Origin: SAR324 cluster bacterium
GTDB taxonomy: Bacteria; SAR324; NAC60-12
Assembly (NCBI GenBank): GCA_029245725.1
Contig: JAQWOT010000226.1
Location: 50,389 to 114,388 of the forward strand
Direction: 5' to 3'
Length of the DNA stretch: 64,000 bases
In this document: one piece after another, positions 1 through 9,077 of the stretch
Layout of the letters: each line of letters opens with the position of its first letter
Numbering within the stretch: position 1 is the stretch's first letter
Notes under the pieces: model-generated
The model's database searches: none
Told to the model about the DNA's origin: nothing
The model's input: only the letters and a program-made list of their open reading frames with translations
Position numbers and translations under genes: made by a program

Positions 1-424
1 GCTCAACCTGCTCTAAGTCAGACAAAACCAATTCAGTTTGGATGACCTCGATGTCTCGTATCGGATCTGGTGACCCATCAACATGAACCACATTCTCATC
101 AGCAAAGCAACGAACGACGTGTGCAATCGCGTCAACCTGACGGATATGACTGAGAAACTGATTGCCTAATCCCTCTCCTTGGCTAGCTCCTTTAACCAGT
201 CCCGCAATATCTACCACCCGTAACATAGCTGGGATCGTCTGGTTTGGTTCAACCAACTCGGTCAAGCGCTGCAAGCGTGGATCTCGAACCGGCACCATCC
301 CTACGTTGGGTTCGATCGTGCAGAAAGGGTAGTTGGCGGCTTCTGCTTCAACGCGTGTAAGCGCTCGAAAGAGCGTGGATTTGCCAACGTTGGGCAACCC
401 AACGATTCCAACTTCCAGAGCCAT
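1..424 (-). CDS. ychF: YchF/OLA1-family GTPase/ATPase, 5' part only
   Basis: The reading frame is open from the ATG at 424 to the left edge of the window, so about 141 N-terminal residues are visible and the C-terminus lies outside. The P-loop [11 protein letters not shown] follows the start directly, and the G3 region [16 protein letters not shown] with the following [16 protein letters not shown] is typical of YchF (OLA1), a ribosome-associated nucleotide hydrolase of the Obg family. It starts 12 bases after the pth stop, and rplY-pth-ychF is a common bacterial order, which supports the identification. No strong Shine-Dalgarno precedes the ATG, so translational coupling to pth is plausible. 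Confidence 0.95.
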   Translation of the reverse strand, partial: MALEVGIVGLPNVGKSTLFRALTRVEAEAANYPFCTIEPNVGMVPVRDPRLQRLTELVEPNQTIPAMLRVVDIAGLVKGASQGEGLGNQFLSHIRQVDAIAHVVRCFADENVVHVDGSPDPIRDIEVIQTELVLSDLEQVE

Positions 425-436
425 GTGGAGCCAACT

Positions 437-1000
437 TCAGTGAGGTGCGTTAAGTGAGGTCTGAGGAAAGTTTGCACCGCTGATGAACTTTTCCAGCAGA
501 GGAAAAACCTGGCGAATCAGTGTCTGACATTGTTGTCTGGCTTCTTGGCTCCAGCGTCGCAAAACATAATCAACAGTTGGTACGTCCGCAGGTGGTCGAC
601 CAATGCCAAGTCGGACACGCCGAAAGCTGTCAGAATTCAAGTGCTCCATCACGGAGCGCAAGCCATTGTGTCCCCCGTGCCCTCCACCAGAGCGCAATCG
701 CGCTTTGCCAGGAGCCAGATCAAGATCATCTGTACAAATGACAATGTCAGGAGGGTCTATCTTGTAGAAGCGTGCGCATGCTGCAACCGCCTGGCCGCTA
801 TGATTCATGAAAGTGAGGGGCTTCAACAGAATCACCGATTGATCTCCACTTCCGTGGCGACCCATCATCGCTTGAAACTTCTCAGAACCAACCTCACAGC
901 GCCAAGCCTCCGACAAGGCGTTGATCAACCAGAAACCAGCGTTGTGTGGTGTCTGTTCATACTGCAGTCCTGGATTCCCCAGTCCCGCGATCAATTTCAC
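437..1000 (-). CDS. pth: Peptidyl-tRNA hydrolase
   Basis: This 187-residue protein has the usual length for bacterial Pth, the cytoplasmic enzyme that cleaves peptidyl-tRNA released from stalled ribosomes. Visible family motifs are [18 protein letters not shown] at the N-terminus (with the catalytic-type His19), [13 protein letters not shown], and [20 protein letters not shown] followed by HNGLRS. The ATG overlaps the stop region of rplY by 4 bases (ATGA), a translational coupling arrangement, and ychF follows 12 bases downstream. Nothing is unusual about it. Confidence 0.97.
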   Translation of the reverse strand: MKLIAGLGNPGLQYEQTPHNAGFWLINALSEAWRCEVGSEKFQAMMGRHGSGDQSVILLKPLTFMNHSGQAVAACARFYKIDPPDIVICTDDLDLAPGKARLRSGGGHGGHNGLRSVMEHLNSDSFRRVRLGIGRPPADVPTVDYVLRRWSQEARQQCQTLIRQVFPLLEKFISGANFPQTSLNAPH

Positions 1001-1605
1001 GGATTGTCGGCCGTAGCGGCAGCTTGTGCAATACGAACTGCACGACCAACAATGGAGGCAATGCTATAGTTGGCCTTGGCCCTCAGTTCCACTTGCTCAG
1101 GCAAGCGGACGTCCTGGATTCTCAGGTTGCCACCAAAATCGAGAGTGGAAACATCCACCTCAACATAATCGGGGATTGCATCTGGCTTACAATTGACAGG
1201 AACATCTCGTGCGACCAGTTGAAGAACACCTCCTTTGCGAACTCCTGGACTCTCTCCCACGGTTTTCAAGGGAACACGCAGGTTGATCGAATGTTCCGGA
1301 TCCAACTCACGGAAGTCAAGATGGATCAAGAGGGGCTTGTAAACATGTTTTTGCACATCCTGCAGCAGTACCTGACGGACTTCTCCTTTTTTGGCGTCAG
1401 GTTCCCTGATTTCAAGTTTCAAGAGCTTGTGGGCGATGGTTAGTCGGCTCAATAGTTGGCGAGTTTTGACCTCATCCATTTCGAGGTTCAGGTTGTTCTC
1501 ACCTCCATAAACAACTGCGGGGATGCGATTTGCACGACGCAACTGCTGGATGGCTTTCTTGCCCATGTCGGTGCGCTTGTAGGCGACCAAAGTTTCTTCA
1601 GACAT
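997..1605 (-). CDS. rplY: 50S ribosomal protein L25 (general stress protein Ctc type)
   Basis: This is the long, two-domain (TL5/Ctc) form of L25, which binds 5S rRNA. The N-terminal domain has [26 protein letters not shown] and the C-terminal beta domain has [22 protein letters not shown] chose the start at 1605 ([11 protein letters not shown]), because the upstream in-frame extension to 1674 is hydrophobic and unlike the family. The gene overlaps pth by 4 bases and forms one operon with pth and ychF. The protein is about 202 residues from this start. Confidence 0.93.
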   Translation of the reverse strand: MSEETLVAYKRTDMGKKAIQQLRRANRIPAVVYGGENNLNLEMDEVKTRQLLSRLTIAHKLLKLEIREPDAKKGEVRQVLLQDVQKHVYKPLLIHLDFRELDPEHSINLRVPLKTVGESPGVRKGGVLQLVARDVPVNCKPDAIPDYVEVDVSTLDFGGNLRIQDVRLPEQVELRAKANYSIASIVGRAVRIAQAAATADNP

Positions 1606-1695
1606 GTCGGTTTGCCCGAATGGGGTTGCAAAAAGAAAAACGACCTTTATAGCATCGTACAGAAATAAATTCAATTGATTTTACAGGAATTCAGA

Positions 1696-2562
1696 ATGAT
1701 TCGACTGATCTGGTGTACTTTGATCGGGCTACTGATCTGGTCGCAGAGTCTCTCAGCACGGGAGCGTCCACGCTGGGAACTAGGGATTATCCACGCTGCA
1801 GGACAGCTACCGCACTACACCGGTTCCAATCACTATTACCAACGGAGCATCAATCTGCCCTATGGCATTCTCCGTTCAGAGCAAGTTGATGTGTCGGGGG
1901 TCCCCAGGCTATTCACAGATTTTACCCCAGATCTGCGCTTGGAGATGGCTTTTGGAGCAGAGTTGCCCGTGGAATCGGATGATCTGAATGAATTGCCTCC
2001 ACCTGGAGCGGATGGTTCTTCCGATAAAGTCATTCGTACGAAGAATTACACGCGTCGTGGTATGGAAGATATCCAAGCGCTGATTGGTATCGGGCTGACA
2101 CTCGATTGGTACCTGGGAGAGCGCGTGACTGTCGATTTTCCATTGCTCAGCAAAAGTACTCTGGGAGGTGGCTTCCGTTATGCTGGGAATTCTTTTGCTC
2201 CAGGGATTTCAGTGGACGCTTTTGATCGAGATTCCAACTATGCACTGGCCCTCGGAGTATCATGGGAATACGGAGATGAAAACTTTAACCGTACCTACTA
2301 TGAAGTGAAAGCAGACAATACTTTGCCAGATCGTCCTGCCTACACACCTTCTGCCGGCTTGATTTCCTTCAATGAAAATCTTCGCTTTACTGCTCAATTC
2401 ACTCGCAGTCTATATCTTTTTGTCCTGCGGTATCGCCGGGTACTCGAAAACAGTGTGGTTAAAGACAGTCCGCTGGTGGTTGCAAACAAGAACGAAGGAT
2501 GGGTTTTAGGAATCATTCTGGCTTTGGCTGCCAGTGATGCTTCAGTGACTCGTAGAAAATGA
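1696..2562 (+). CDS. MipA/OmpV family outer-membrane protein
   Basis: The protein begins with a signal peptide (RLIWCTLIGLLIWSQSLSA, cleavage after the Ala) and continues as alternating beta-rich segments. The motif LPHYTGSNHYYQRSINLPYG and the glycine-rich segment KSTLGGGFRYAGNSFAPG match MipA/OmpV scaffolding or porin-like proteins, so it should sit in the outer membrane as a beta-barrel. I prefer the ATG at 1696 because it begins the signal peptide; an in-frame TTG lies upstream at 1675. It is divergent from rplY and convergent with hypB. The substrate or partner is unknown. Confidence 0.85.
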   Translation: MIRLIWCTLIGLLIWSQSLSARERPRWELGIIHAAGQLPHYTGSNHYYQRSINLPYGILRSEQVDVSGVPRLFTDFTPDLRLEMAFGAELPVESDDLNELPPPGADGSSDKVIRTKNYTRRGMEDIQALIGIGLTLDWYLGERVTVDFPLLSKSTLGGGFRYAGNSFAPGISVDAFDRDSNYALALGVSWEYGDENFNRTYYEVKADNTLPDRPAYTPSAGLISFNENLRFTAQFTRSLYLFVLRYRRVLENSVVKDSPLVVANKNEGWVLGIILALAASDASVTRRK

Positions 2563-2608
2563 TTTCTGAAAAAATTCAAACTTTCTTGGAATGCTTGAAT
2601 GACTTACT

Positions 2609-3489
2609 TCAGGAGAGATCCGAAGCAACTTTTGGCAAAGTTTCCTGCTGCAGCTGAATCCAATCATACCACTCCTCCATTCCTTCTCCTGTTGTTGCAG
2701 AGACCTGTAAAATCTTCAGAGTAGGGTTGATCTCCAAGGCTGCTGTGAGACAGCGATCCAAATCAAATTGTAGGTAGGGCAGTAGATCTACCTTGTTCAG
2801 CAGCATCAATTGAGCGGCCCGGAACATGTGTGGATATTTCAGCGGTTTGTCCTCCCCTTCGGTGACAGAGAGGATGACGACCTTGGCCCATTCGCCGAGG
2901 TCAAACAAAGCAGGGCAAACCAGGTTGCCCACATTCTCCAAGAAGAGCCGGTTGCTTTCGTGCAAATGGAGCTTATCGACTCCCCTACGTAACATGTCTG
3001 CTTCCAGATGACAGCCCGTGCCCGTATTGATCTGGATTACCTCACAACCAGTCGCCCGAATTTGTTCAGCGTCGTGTAGGGTGGTTTGTTCTCCTTCCAC
3101 TACTGCGATCGGTAGTTCTCCCTTCAAATCAGATAGAGTTTTTTCCAAGAGAGTGGTTTTGCCCGAACCGGGAGAGCTGACCAAGTTCAGTACACAAATT
3201 CTTTGCTCTGCAAACCGGGCACGATTCTCGGCAGAAAGTTGGTCATTCTTAGCCAGTAAATGAGTGCCTAAAGGGATGACACGGCCTTGCTCGTCATGGA
3301 TGTGCTCATGGGTGTGATTGTGATGCTCATGGCCGTGCTCATGGTGATGATGGCTGTGTTCGTGACTGTCAGCAGGGCTATGTGGTGAGAGTGAGCTTGG
3401 AGTCCGTCAATCATGATTGGTGAACGTCCCTTCTGTAGATGAGTCATCATCACTGCTGCTCCTTCGGAACAGCCACAAGTCTAACAAAT
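2609..3489 (-). pseudogene. hypB: hypB, hydrogenase nickel GTPase, reading frame broken at the N-terminus
   Basis: HypB is the GTPase that helps deliver nickel to [NiFe]-hydrogenase. The GTPase domain is intact from about 3190 downward: P-loop VSSPGSGKTTLL, VVEGEQTT, INTGTGCHLE, LFLENVGNLVCP and LLNKVDLLPY. Upstream in the same frame lies a His-rich stretch (HEHSHHHHEHGHEHHNH) that runs into a stop at 3407-3409. The usual N-terminal metal motif can be read in another frame directly after hypA as x-C-stop-T-C-G-C (TAG at 3481-3483, ATT where an ATG is expected), followed by SEGAAVMMTHLQKGRSPIM and a His-rich run. A shift of -1 near 3382 would join the two frames. So there are at least two lesions, or assembly errors. 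A short GTPase-only product from the TTG at 3184, or one starting at GTG 3453 with a frameshift, cannot be excluded. Confidence 0.8.
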
Positions 3490-3818
3490 TAGCTAAGCTC
3501 CATTTCCTTGATGTTGAGTTGGTCTCCGGAGCGAACAGCCAGCGAGGCAGATCCGCAGTCACAGACGTCGTAAAGTTGCTGCACGGTGAATTCGAGACCA
3601 CAACGGCGATAGGTAACTTCACCCTCTGGTTCCAGTATTTCGAGTTGTGCTCCAGCGAGCAGTGTATTTTCGGTACAGGCTCCGAAACAGAAGTGGATTG
3701 CCTCAGCCATGACGCCGCTCAGCTTGCCAATTTCCAGAGTGACCCTCTTGACTCGTTGTCCTTGGGCGTGTTCTTCAACAATGGCCACCAGGTTTTGAGT
3801 GATGCTGAGTTCATGCAT
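3489..3818 (-). CDS. hypA: Hydrogenase nickel-insertion protein HypA, degenerate zinc site
   Basis: This 109-residue protein starts with MHELSITQ, in which the Met-His-Glu N-terminus is the nickel ligand of HypA, and ends with the conserved SGDQLNIKEMEL region. HypA normally folds a zinc ribbon from two CxxC pairs. Here the first pair reads YRRCGLEF (the first Cys appears replaced by Tyr) and the second reads VCDCGS (CxC instead of CxxC, one residue short). The gene sits between hypE, which it overlaps, and the broken hypB. Function in nickel transfer to the hydrogenase large subunit is expected from the family, but the altered zinc site leaves this open. Confidence 0.85.
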   Translation of the reverse strand: MHELSITQNLVAIVEEHAQGQRVKRVTLEIGKLSGVMAEAIHFCFGACTENTLLAGAQLEILEPEGEVTYRRCGLEFTVQQLYDVCDCGSASLAVRSGDQLNIKEMELS

Positions 3819-4837
3819 TAGCAGATTCGTGGAAGCTGCTCACCGTAGAGCACATCGACAACCCGTTCTCCTCCAAAGGCAGTCTGAAGAATGACACGTC
3901 CCTTAGGAGATTCTGAGACAACTCCTATCTGGCAGCTATGCTGGCCAGCTGGGTGAGCACACATGGCACTTAGTACGGCCTCTGCCTGATCAGCAGGAAC
4001 GAGAGCAACGAGAGTTCCTTCATTGGCCAAGTAGAGCGGATCTAGTCCCAGGATTTCGCAGACCCCCTGAACTACTTCACGAACTGAAATCTGTTGTTCC
4101 CAGAGGTGAATGCAGACTCCAGAATCCTGGGCAAATTCGTTCAGAACGGTCGCGATTCCTCCCCGAGTGGCATCACGCAGGCAATGAATCTCTGGGCAAA
4201 CTGTGAGCATCTCAGCGATCAGGCCATTCAGTGGCTGGCAGTCACTCTCTACGGGAATTTGCAAGGAAAGCTCACCCCGTGCATCAACGATGGCAGCGCC
4301 GTGATCTCCGAGGAAATGATTGACTAAGACAGCATCACCAACTTCAGCTCGCCACGAAGTGATGTTTCGATTTTCTGGCAAAAAGCCAATTCCAGCCGTA
4401 TTGATGAATAGCTGATCTGCCGCGCCTTTCTCAACCACCTTGATATCTCCTGTGACGATCTGTACTTGGGCCTTGGTTGCGGCAGTAGCCATAGAGGCTA
4501 TAACCTGCTCCAGTACCGACAATTCCAGTCCTTCTTCGAGAATCAATCCGCAACTCAATACCTGAGGAATCGCACCACTGACAGCCAGGTCATTTACGGT
4601 TCCATTGATCGCCAGTTTGCCGATGTCACCACCCGGAAAGAAGAGCGGTTGCACAACAAAGCTGTCGGTTGTGAAGGCGATTCGATGTCCTGGTGGGGGT
4701 GATAATTCTGCATGATCTTGCAATCCCTTGGGATCAGGTTTGCCAAAGTGTCGGAGGATTGTTCCTTCAATCAAGCTACGAGTAGCGCGTCCACCACCTC
4801 CATGTGCCAGGGTGATCGTATCCCGGGCGTCACTCAT
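3818..4837 (-). CDS. hypE: Carbamoyl dehydratase HypE
   Basis: HypE takes the carbamoyl group from HypF onto its C-terminal cysteine and dehydrates it to a thiocyanate, the source of the cyanide ligands of the NiFe site. The 339-residue protein has the family N-terminus ITLAHGGGGRATRSLI, the PurM-like ATP-binding domain (TTDSFVVQPLFFPGGDIGKL, VTGDIKVVEKG, RDATRGGIATVLNE), and ends exactly in PRIC, the modified Cys. It overlaps hypD by 4 bases at its start and meets hypA at its end. All key residues seem present. Confidence 0.96.
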   Translation of the reverse strand: MSDARDTITLAHGGGGRATRSLIEGTILRHFGKPDPKGLQDHAELSPPPGHRIAFTTDSFVVQPLFFPGGDIGKLAINGTVNDLAVSGAIPQVLSCGLILEEGLELSVLEQVIASMATAATKAQVQIVTGDIKVVEKGAADQLFINTAGIGFLPENRNITSWRAEVGDAVLVNHFLGDHGAAIVDARGELSLQIPVESDCQPLNGLIAEMLTVCPEIHCLRDATRGGIATVLNEFAQDSGVCIHLWEQQISVREVVQGVCEILGLDPLYLANEGTLVALVPADQAEAVLSAMCAHPAGQHSCQIGVVSESPKGRVILQTAFGGERVVDVLYGEQLPRIC

Positions 4838-5976
4838 AAGGTGGCTTCCACCTCGGCTTGTTCACGCCAGCGAGAACCATAGTTGTAGTAGGCGGCACAG
4901 GCACCCTCAGAAGAGACCATCAAGGCCCCGATTGGATTATCGGGTGTACAGGATTTGCCAAAGACCTGGCATTGCCAGGGTTTGAGCCGCCCCTTGAGTA
5001 CCTCACCACACTGACATTCAGCAGGATCAACAACGGGAACATCCCGAACGGCAAAGACCTTCTCAGCATCAAAATCTACAAATTCTGGTCGCATCTCCAC
5101 CCCCGATTCAGGGATCGAACCCAGGCCCCGCCACTCGAATTGTTCACGTAGTTGGAAGACTTGATCCATGGCCTGTTGCGCAGCCAAGTTGCCTTGGGTA
5201 GGAACAACTCGGCGGTACTGATTCTCTACCTCACAGCGTTGTTCCTCAAATTGTTTGAGTAACATCCAGACCGACTGCAGGATATCCAAGGGTTCAAAAC
5301 CAGCAACAACAAAGGGTTTCCGATGTTCAGAGGCGATAAAATCGTACCCTTCGGTACCAATAATCATGCTGACATGTCCAGGCCCAATGAAACCATCGAG
5401 GCGTAGATCCGAATCAGCGAGAATTGCCCGCAAGGTTGGGATGATCGTGATGTGATTACAGAACAGGAAAAAGTTTGGGATCTGCTCTGCTTTAGCCTGT
5501 AGCACAGTAAAAGCGGTGCTAGGCATCGTTGTCTCGAAGCCGAGTCCAAAGAACACCACATTGTGCTCTGGATTGTTCCGTGCCAACTGAAGAGCATCCA
5601 TTGGTGAATAGACCATCCGGATGTCCTGACCAGCAGCCTTGGCCTGCAGCAGGCTCTTGTGAGAACCAGGAACCCGCATTGCGTCACCGAAGGTCGTCAG
5701 AATCACATCTTCGCGTTCTGCAATCGACACACAGTCGTCAACGCGGTTCATTGGTAGCACACAGACGGGACAGCCTGGGCCATGAATCAGATCGATTCCC
5801 CTAGGCAGCAATTCTTCCAAGCCAAACTTGAAGATCGTGTGCGTATGACCGCCACACACCTCCATCAGGCGGATTGGTTTTTCAGCTGTGGCGTTGAGTT
5901 GTTGTGTCAGGTGTTCAATGCCTTGAAGGAGAAACTTTGCCTTTTCAGGATCACGAAATTCCTGAATGTATTTCAT
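4834..5976 (-). CDS. hypD: Hydrogenase assembly scaffold HypD
   Basis: HypD is the iron-sulfur scaffold on which, with HypC, the Fe(CN)2CO unit is built. The 380-residue protein shows MEVCGGHTHTIFK (Cys41), HGPGCPVCVLP (Cys69 and Cys72), GLGFETTMPSTA and GPGHVSMIIG, followed by the C-terminal cysteines of the [4Fe-4S] site (ECQCGEVLKG and FGKSCTPDNPIGALMVSSEG). The gene follows hypC after 9 bases and overlaps hypE by 4 bases. No deviation from the family is seen. Confidence 0.97.
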   Translation of the reverse strand: MKYIQEFRDPEKAKFLLQGIEHLTQQLNATAEKPIRLMEVCGGHTHTIFKFGLEELLPRGIDLIHGPGCPVCVLPMNRVDDCVSIAEREDVILTTFGDAMRVPGSHKSLLQAKAAGQDIRMVYSPMDALQLARNNPEHNVVFFGLGFETTMPSTAFTVLQAKAEQIPNFFLFCNHITIIPTLRAILADSDLRLDGFIGPGHVSMIIGTEGYDFIASEHRKPFVVAGFEPLDILQSVWMLLKQFEEQRCEVENQYRRVVPTQGNLAAQQAMDQVFQLREQFEWRGLGSIPESGVEMRPEFVDFDAEKVFAVRDVPVVDPAECQCGEVLKGRLKPWQCQVFGKSCTPDNPIGALMVSSEGACAAYYNYGSRWREQAEVEATL

Positions 5977-5985
5977 CGGACTCTC

Positions 5986-6273
5986 CTAGTTGACGGCTTG
6001 TAAAGAGGTCTGTGCTTCGTGCCATTCATCCTGCATTTCACCGAGTTTGGTGAGAAGTTCTAGGGTTCGCTGTGCTTCCTGTGGGTCAATGCGACTCATC
6101 GCAAAGCCCACGTGAATCAGGACCCAGTCGCCGATCAGTTCTTCCAAGTCATTCACGTCGTTTTGCAGGCAGGCGAGATTGACGGGTCGTCGGAGTCCAC
6201 CCACACTGACTTCTCCAAGAAACTTGGACTTGTCGATAATTTTTTCAATTTGACCAGGGATTCCTAAACACAT
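5986..6273 (-). CDS. hypC: Hydrogenase assembly chaperone HypC/HupF
   Basis: This small protein (95 residues) begins with MCLGIPGQI, where Cys2 is the iron- and HypD-binding residue, and has the family segment GDWVLIHVGFAMSRIDPQEA. It is the partner of HypD and chaperones the large-subunit precursor. It is the first gene of the hypCDEAB operon. The 207 bases upstream (6274-6480) separate it from a divergent gene and must hold the promoters of both; I could not recognise a convincing -24/-12 or -35/-10 pair there. Confidence 0.95.
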   Translation of the reverse strand: MCLGIPGQIEKIIDKSKFLGEVSVGGLRRPVNLACLQNDVNDLEELIGDWVLIHVGFAMSRIDPQEAQRTLELLTKLGEMQDEWHEAQTSLQAVN

Positions 6274-6480
6274 GAGTTTTCCTTAATATGCGTCTGGTTA
6301 GATTTTTTGAGCATTACTTTTGCTGATTGTCAGTAAGTGCTTTCAACCAATATTGTTAGTTCGTTGTGCGGTGGTTTGAACTTGCACACCCTGCTGCGCT
6401 TCGGGTAGTTGTTTCAGAGACTGAATTTCTAGTCAACAACAATAATTAAATCTATTGAAGATCTACAGGGGTCTCATTTT

Positions 6481-7197
6481 TTGGTAACTAACTATGAATG
6501 TTTGTATTGTTGCCAGAATGCGACGGACTCTGAAGTCAGTGTATTGCTGAAAACAACAAATATTCATCAAGTTCAGAGCGTGGAGAAACAAGTGTCAGAA
6601 AACAAGACAGGATTTTGGGTAGTTGATCAGCGTCCGATGCGAGTTGAGCAAATGATGTTCACAGATGAAATGAATTGGGAACTGGAAACTCTGAAAGATG
6701 ATCAGGTGAAGAGAGTGGCGATTATTGGTTCTAGAGGAGTTGGAAAGACATTATTTGCTCAAGCCTTGGCTGGCTTCCAAAGCATAGTGTTCAAAGTCTC
6801 AGAACTCGGGAATGTACAGATTCCTAGTTCTGAAACAATTATTCTAAAAGGAGTAGATCAGCAATCTAAGGCAGAAGTTTTGAAAATATCAGAAAGAGAG
6901 CAGCAAACCATCTTGGTTGCTCAGGAAAACATCACGGAACACACCGGAGAATCAAATTCTTTTCGTCCAGTGAAATTAGAAGAGTTGATGCCGAAGAATC
7001 AGAAGTCTTTCGAGAAGATTAGGAATTACTTACTCAATGTTCTTGAGCAGAATCAGATTCAGCTTCAAGTCAGTGATCTACAGTTTCAGTTAAATATTGA
7101 AGAAATTTTCGATAAGCTGTGGCCGAACATGAGACAAATCATTCGGCAAACACAAATGAGATCCAAAACTGGAGAATGGGTATCGATACCTGTTTGA
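6481..7197 (+). CDS. P-loop protein resembling a degenerate sigma-54 activator AAA+ domain
   Basis: I do not recognise this 238-residue protein with certainty. It has a clear Walker A (IIGSRGVGKTLFAQALAG, around residues 81-98) preceded by a possible WELETL helix. A segment in the Walker B position (SSETIILKGVDQQSKAEVLK) lacks the usual acidic DE pair, and near the C-terminus LWPNMRQIIRQTQ resembles the WPGNVRQLENVI element of NtrC-type activators. The GAFTGA loop is not visible, and no HTH domain follows. The start is uncertain: TTG at 6481 gives a Cys-containing N-terminus, and an ATG lies at 6640-6660. It is divergent from hypC and convergent with the ABC transporter, so a regulatory role for the hydrogenase genes is possible but unproven. 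Confidence 0.55.
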   Translation: MVTNYECLYCCQNATDSEVSVLLKTTNIHQVQSVEKQVSENKTGFWVVDQRPMRVEQMMFTDEMNWELETLKDDQVKRVAIIGSRGVGKTLFAQALAGFQSIVFKVSELGNVQIPSSETIILKGVDQQSKAEVLKISEREQQTILVAQENITEHTGESNSFRPVKLEELMPKNQKSFEKIRNYLLNVLEQNQIQLQVSDLQFQLNIEEIFDKLWPNMRQIIRQTQMRSKTGEWVSIPV

Positions 7198-7331
7198 CCA
7201 ACCAGTTGAAATCAGGTCTGGTTTCAAGAGCATATGATTGAATTAATAAGCTTGGATTTGTTTACTTAAGCAAGTAATTGAACTATTTTTAGCGATAAAT
7301 AAACTGATTCAAATTAGTATTTTGTTGAGGG

Positions 7332-8078
7332 TTATGTCTTAGGCACATGAACAAAGTATTTCAAATCACACTTGCTCCAGTAAAACTCCTCAAAGTTAAC
7401 ATTATAAATTTCTTGTAGAGAAATCACATTCATAATTTCTTTACATTGTCCATGCTGCTTTTGGCCAAAACCTAACATCATGAGTTGCTCACAGTGATGA
7501 TAAGCTTGGTTTGGATCATGTGTAGAAAATACAAATGTTAGTGCGTTTGTTTCCTGTAGTTTCGTCAAAATTGCAAATAGTTTTTCTTGGTTCTGCAAAT
7601 CCAAAGCAGAGCTAGGTTCATCCAAGATGAGCAAATTGCATTCGGAAGTGAGAGCTTGTGCAATCAACACGAACTGTTTTTGGCCTCCACTTAGTGTCAT
7701 GAAAGAGGTTGTTGCCAGATGCCCGAGCGACATCATCTCTAACCATCTTTCTGCCTCTGCACGATCGATAGAATTTGGCTGCTGGTACCATTTGAGATAT
7801 CGGGTCCGCCCCAGTAAAACCATCTCAAGAACATCTAGGTCGCTCTTAAGGTTTATATCTTGAGGCAAAAACGCAACTGTGCCCTCAACTGTTACACTTC
7901 CCGATGCAGGACGATCGAGTCCAGCCAGTATCCGAAGCAACGAGCTTTTGCCCACACCGTTGGGTCCAACAACTCCTAAACTAGAGCCTTTAGGAAGTTT
8001 GAAATCCAGGCTCTCGATCAGCTGCTTTTTCCCTCTTTGTACTGCTAAATCTGAAGCAGCTAGGATCGTCTGATTCAT
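7332..8078 (-). CDS. ABC transporter ATP-binding protein, FecE/BtuD type
   Basis: This 248-residue nucleotide-binding subunit of a metal-chelate or cofactor importer has Walker A GPNGVGKSSLLR, signature LSGGQKQFVLIAQAL, Walker B LLILDEPSSALD and the switch His (STHDP). It is the last gene of the long minus-strand hydrogenase operon, 3 bases after the permease gene. With the permease and binding protein it forms a complete type II importer. Context suggests that it supplies nickel, or another metal or cofactor needed by the hydrogenase; the sequence alone does not fix the substrate. Confidence 0.93.
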   Translation of the reverse strand: MNQTILAASDLAVQRGKKQLIESLDFKLPKGSSLGVVGPNGVGKSSLLRILAGLDRPASGSVTVEGTVAFLPQDINLKSDLDVLEMVLLGRTRYLKWYQQPNSIDRAEAERWLEMMSLGHLATTSFMTLSGGQKQFVLIAQALTSECNLLILDEPSSALDLQNQEKLFAILTKLQETNALTFVFSTHDPNQAYHHCEQLMMLGFGQKQHGQCKEIMNVISLQEIYNVNFEEFYWSKCDLKYFVHVPKT

Positions 8079-8081
8079 ACC

Positions 8082-9071
8082 TTAGGATTCCAGCCTCCGC
8101 CGAAGTAGATACGCAAAAAAAGGAGCACCAATAAGTGCCGTGATTACTCCGAGAGGAATCTCCATTGAACTTAGCCCTCTGCAAAGATAATCAATGATCA
8201 TCATGTAATAAGCTCCGATGAATGCAGAAACGATCAAGAGAGAGAAATGATTGGATTTTGAGAAGTTTCTTGCAATGTGAGGTACGACAAGCCCAACCCA
8301 GCCGACGACTCCAGCGACAGAAACTACGCCAGCACAAATGACTGTAACCAGGCCTAAAACTGACCAACGATTACGCTCTACATTCAAACCGAGTGATTTG
8401 GCATGATCATCACCGAGGTTTAGTACATCAATGCGATATCCCAGGATAATTAACGCGAGCAGTGCGATCAGTATGAGAGGGCCAACGAGTTGAATCTTGG
8501 CATAACTTGCTGTCGCAAAAGACCCCATTAACCAGTAAGTGATTGCGGGAAGCTTATCATCAGGATCTGCAATGAACTTTACCATGGAGACTAAGGCCAG
8601 GAAAAAGCTACTTGAGACAATTCCTGCTAGCACAAGTGTTAGTCGGCTTGTGTACCCTTGCACTCTTGCCACGACAAAGACCAAAATCATTGCGATCAAC
8701 CCGAACAGAAAAGCAAGCGATAGTGTGAGGAAACTGTTCTCAGAGATGAGAATTCCAAGAGCTCCCCCAAACGCCGCACCAGAATATACCCCGATAATCT
8801 GAGGGCCAATCAGAGGATTAGCAAAGACTCCTTGCAGTGCACAACCACAAGCTGCTAACCCAGCTCCACAGATCATGGCTGTGAGTGCGCGTGGAATTCT
8901 AATGAGCAGTATTACCCGCTCAACAATCACGTCTAATTCGAACGTGGGATGGAAGAGGTTGACAAGAATTTTGCCAAGATCAGCAACGGAGGAATTGAGT
9001 TGACCTGATGTAATATATAGGACCGGGATAGTCACTGCGAGAAGAACTAATCCCAGTTTTTTCAGAACCAA
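8082..9071 (-). CDS. ABC transporter permease, FecCD/BtuC family
   Basis: This 329-residue polytopic membrane protein has about nine to ten hydrophobic segments and family motifs RIPRALTAMICGAGLAACG, LQGVFANPLIGPQIIGVYSG, LGLNVERNRWSVLGLV and GWVGLVVPHIARNF. It is the inner-membrane channel for the neighbouring binding protein and ATPase. It is spaced 6 bases from the binding-protein gene and 3 bases from the ATPase gene, so the three are surely co-transcribed and part of the hydrogenase operon. Confidence 0.93.
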   Translation of the reverse strand: MVLKKLGLVLLAVTIPVLYITSGQLNSSVADLGKILVNLFHPTFELDVIVERVILLIRIPRALTAMICGAGLAACGCALQGVFANPLIGPQIIGVYSGAAFGGALGILISENSFLTLSLAFLFGLIAMILVFVVARVQGYTSRLTLVLAGIVSSSFFLALVSMVKFIADPDDKLPAITYWLMGSFATASYAKIQLVGPLILIALLALIILGYRIDVLNLGDDHAKSLGLNVERNRWSVLGLVTVICAGVVSVAGVVGWVGLVVPHIARNFSKSNHFSLLIVSAFIGAYYMMIIDYLCRGLSSMEIPLGVITALIGAPFFAYLLRRRLES

Positions 9072-9077
9072 TTTCGA

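Noticed and set aside
530..1069. Long plus-strand ORFs over pth and rplY.
   Set aside because: They are antisense shadows of well-identified housekeeping genes.
3268..3453. Separate small gene on the minus strand with a His-rich part.
   Set aside because: It is the other frame of the broken hypB N-terminus, not an independent gene.
3481..3483. TAG in hypB and TAG in the reductase gene (60927-60929) as a sign of amber decoding, for example pyrrolysine.
   Set aside because: The reductase gene also carries two frameshifts and hypB also lacks a start codon and has a frameshift, so both fit gene decay or errors. No pyl genes are in the window.
6380..6420. TTGCACACCCTGCTGC as a sigma-54 promoter upstream of the P-loop gene.
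   Set aside because: It matches TGGCAC-N5-TTGC too poorly; several key positions differ.
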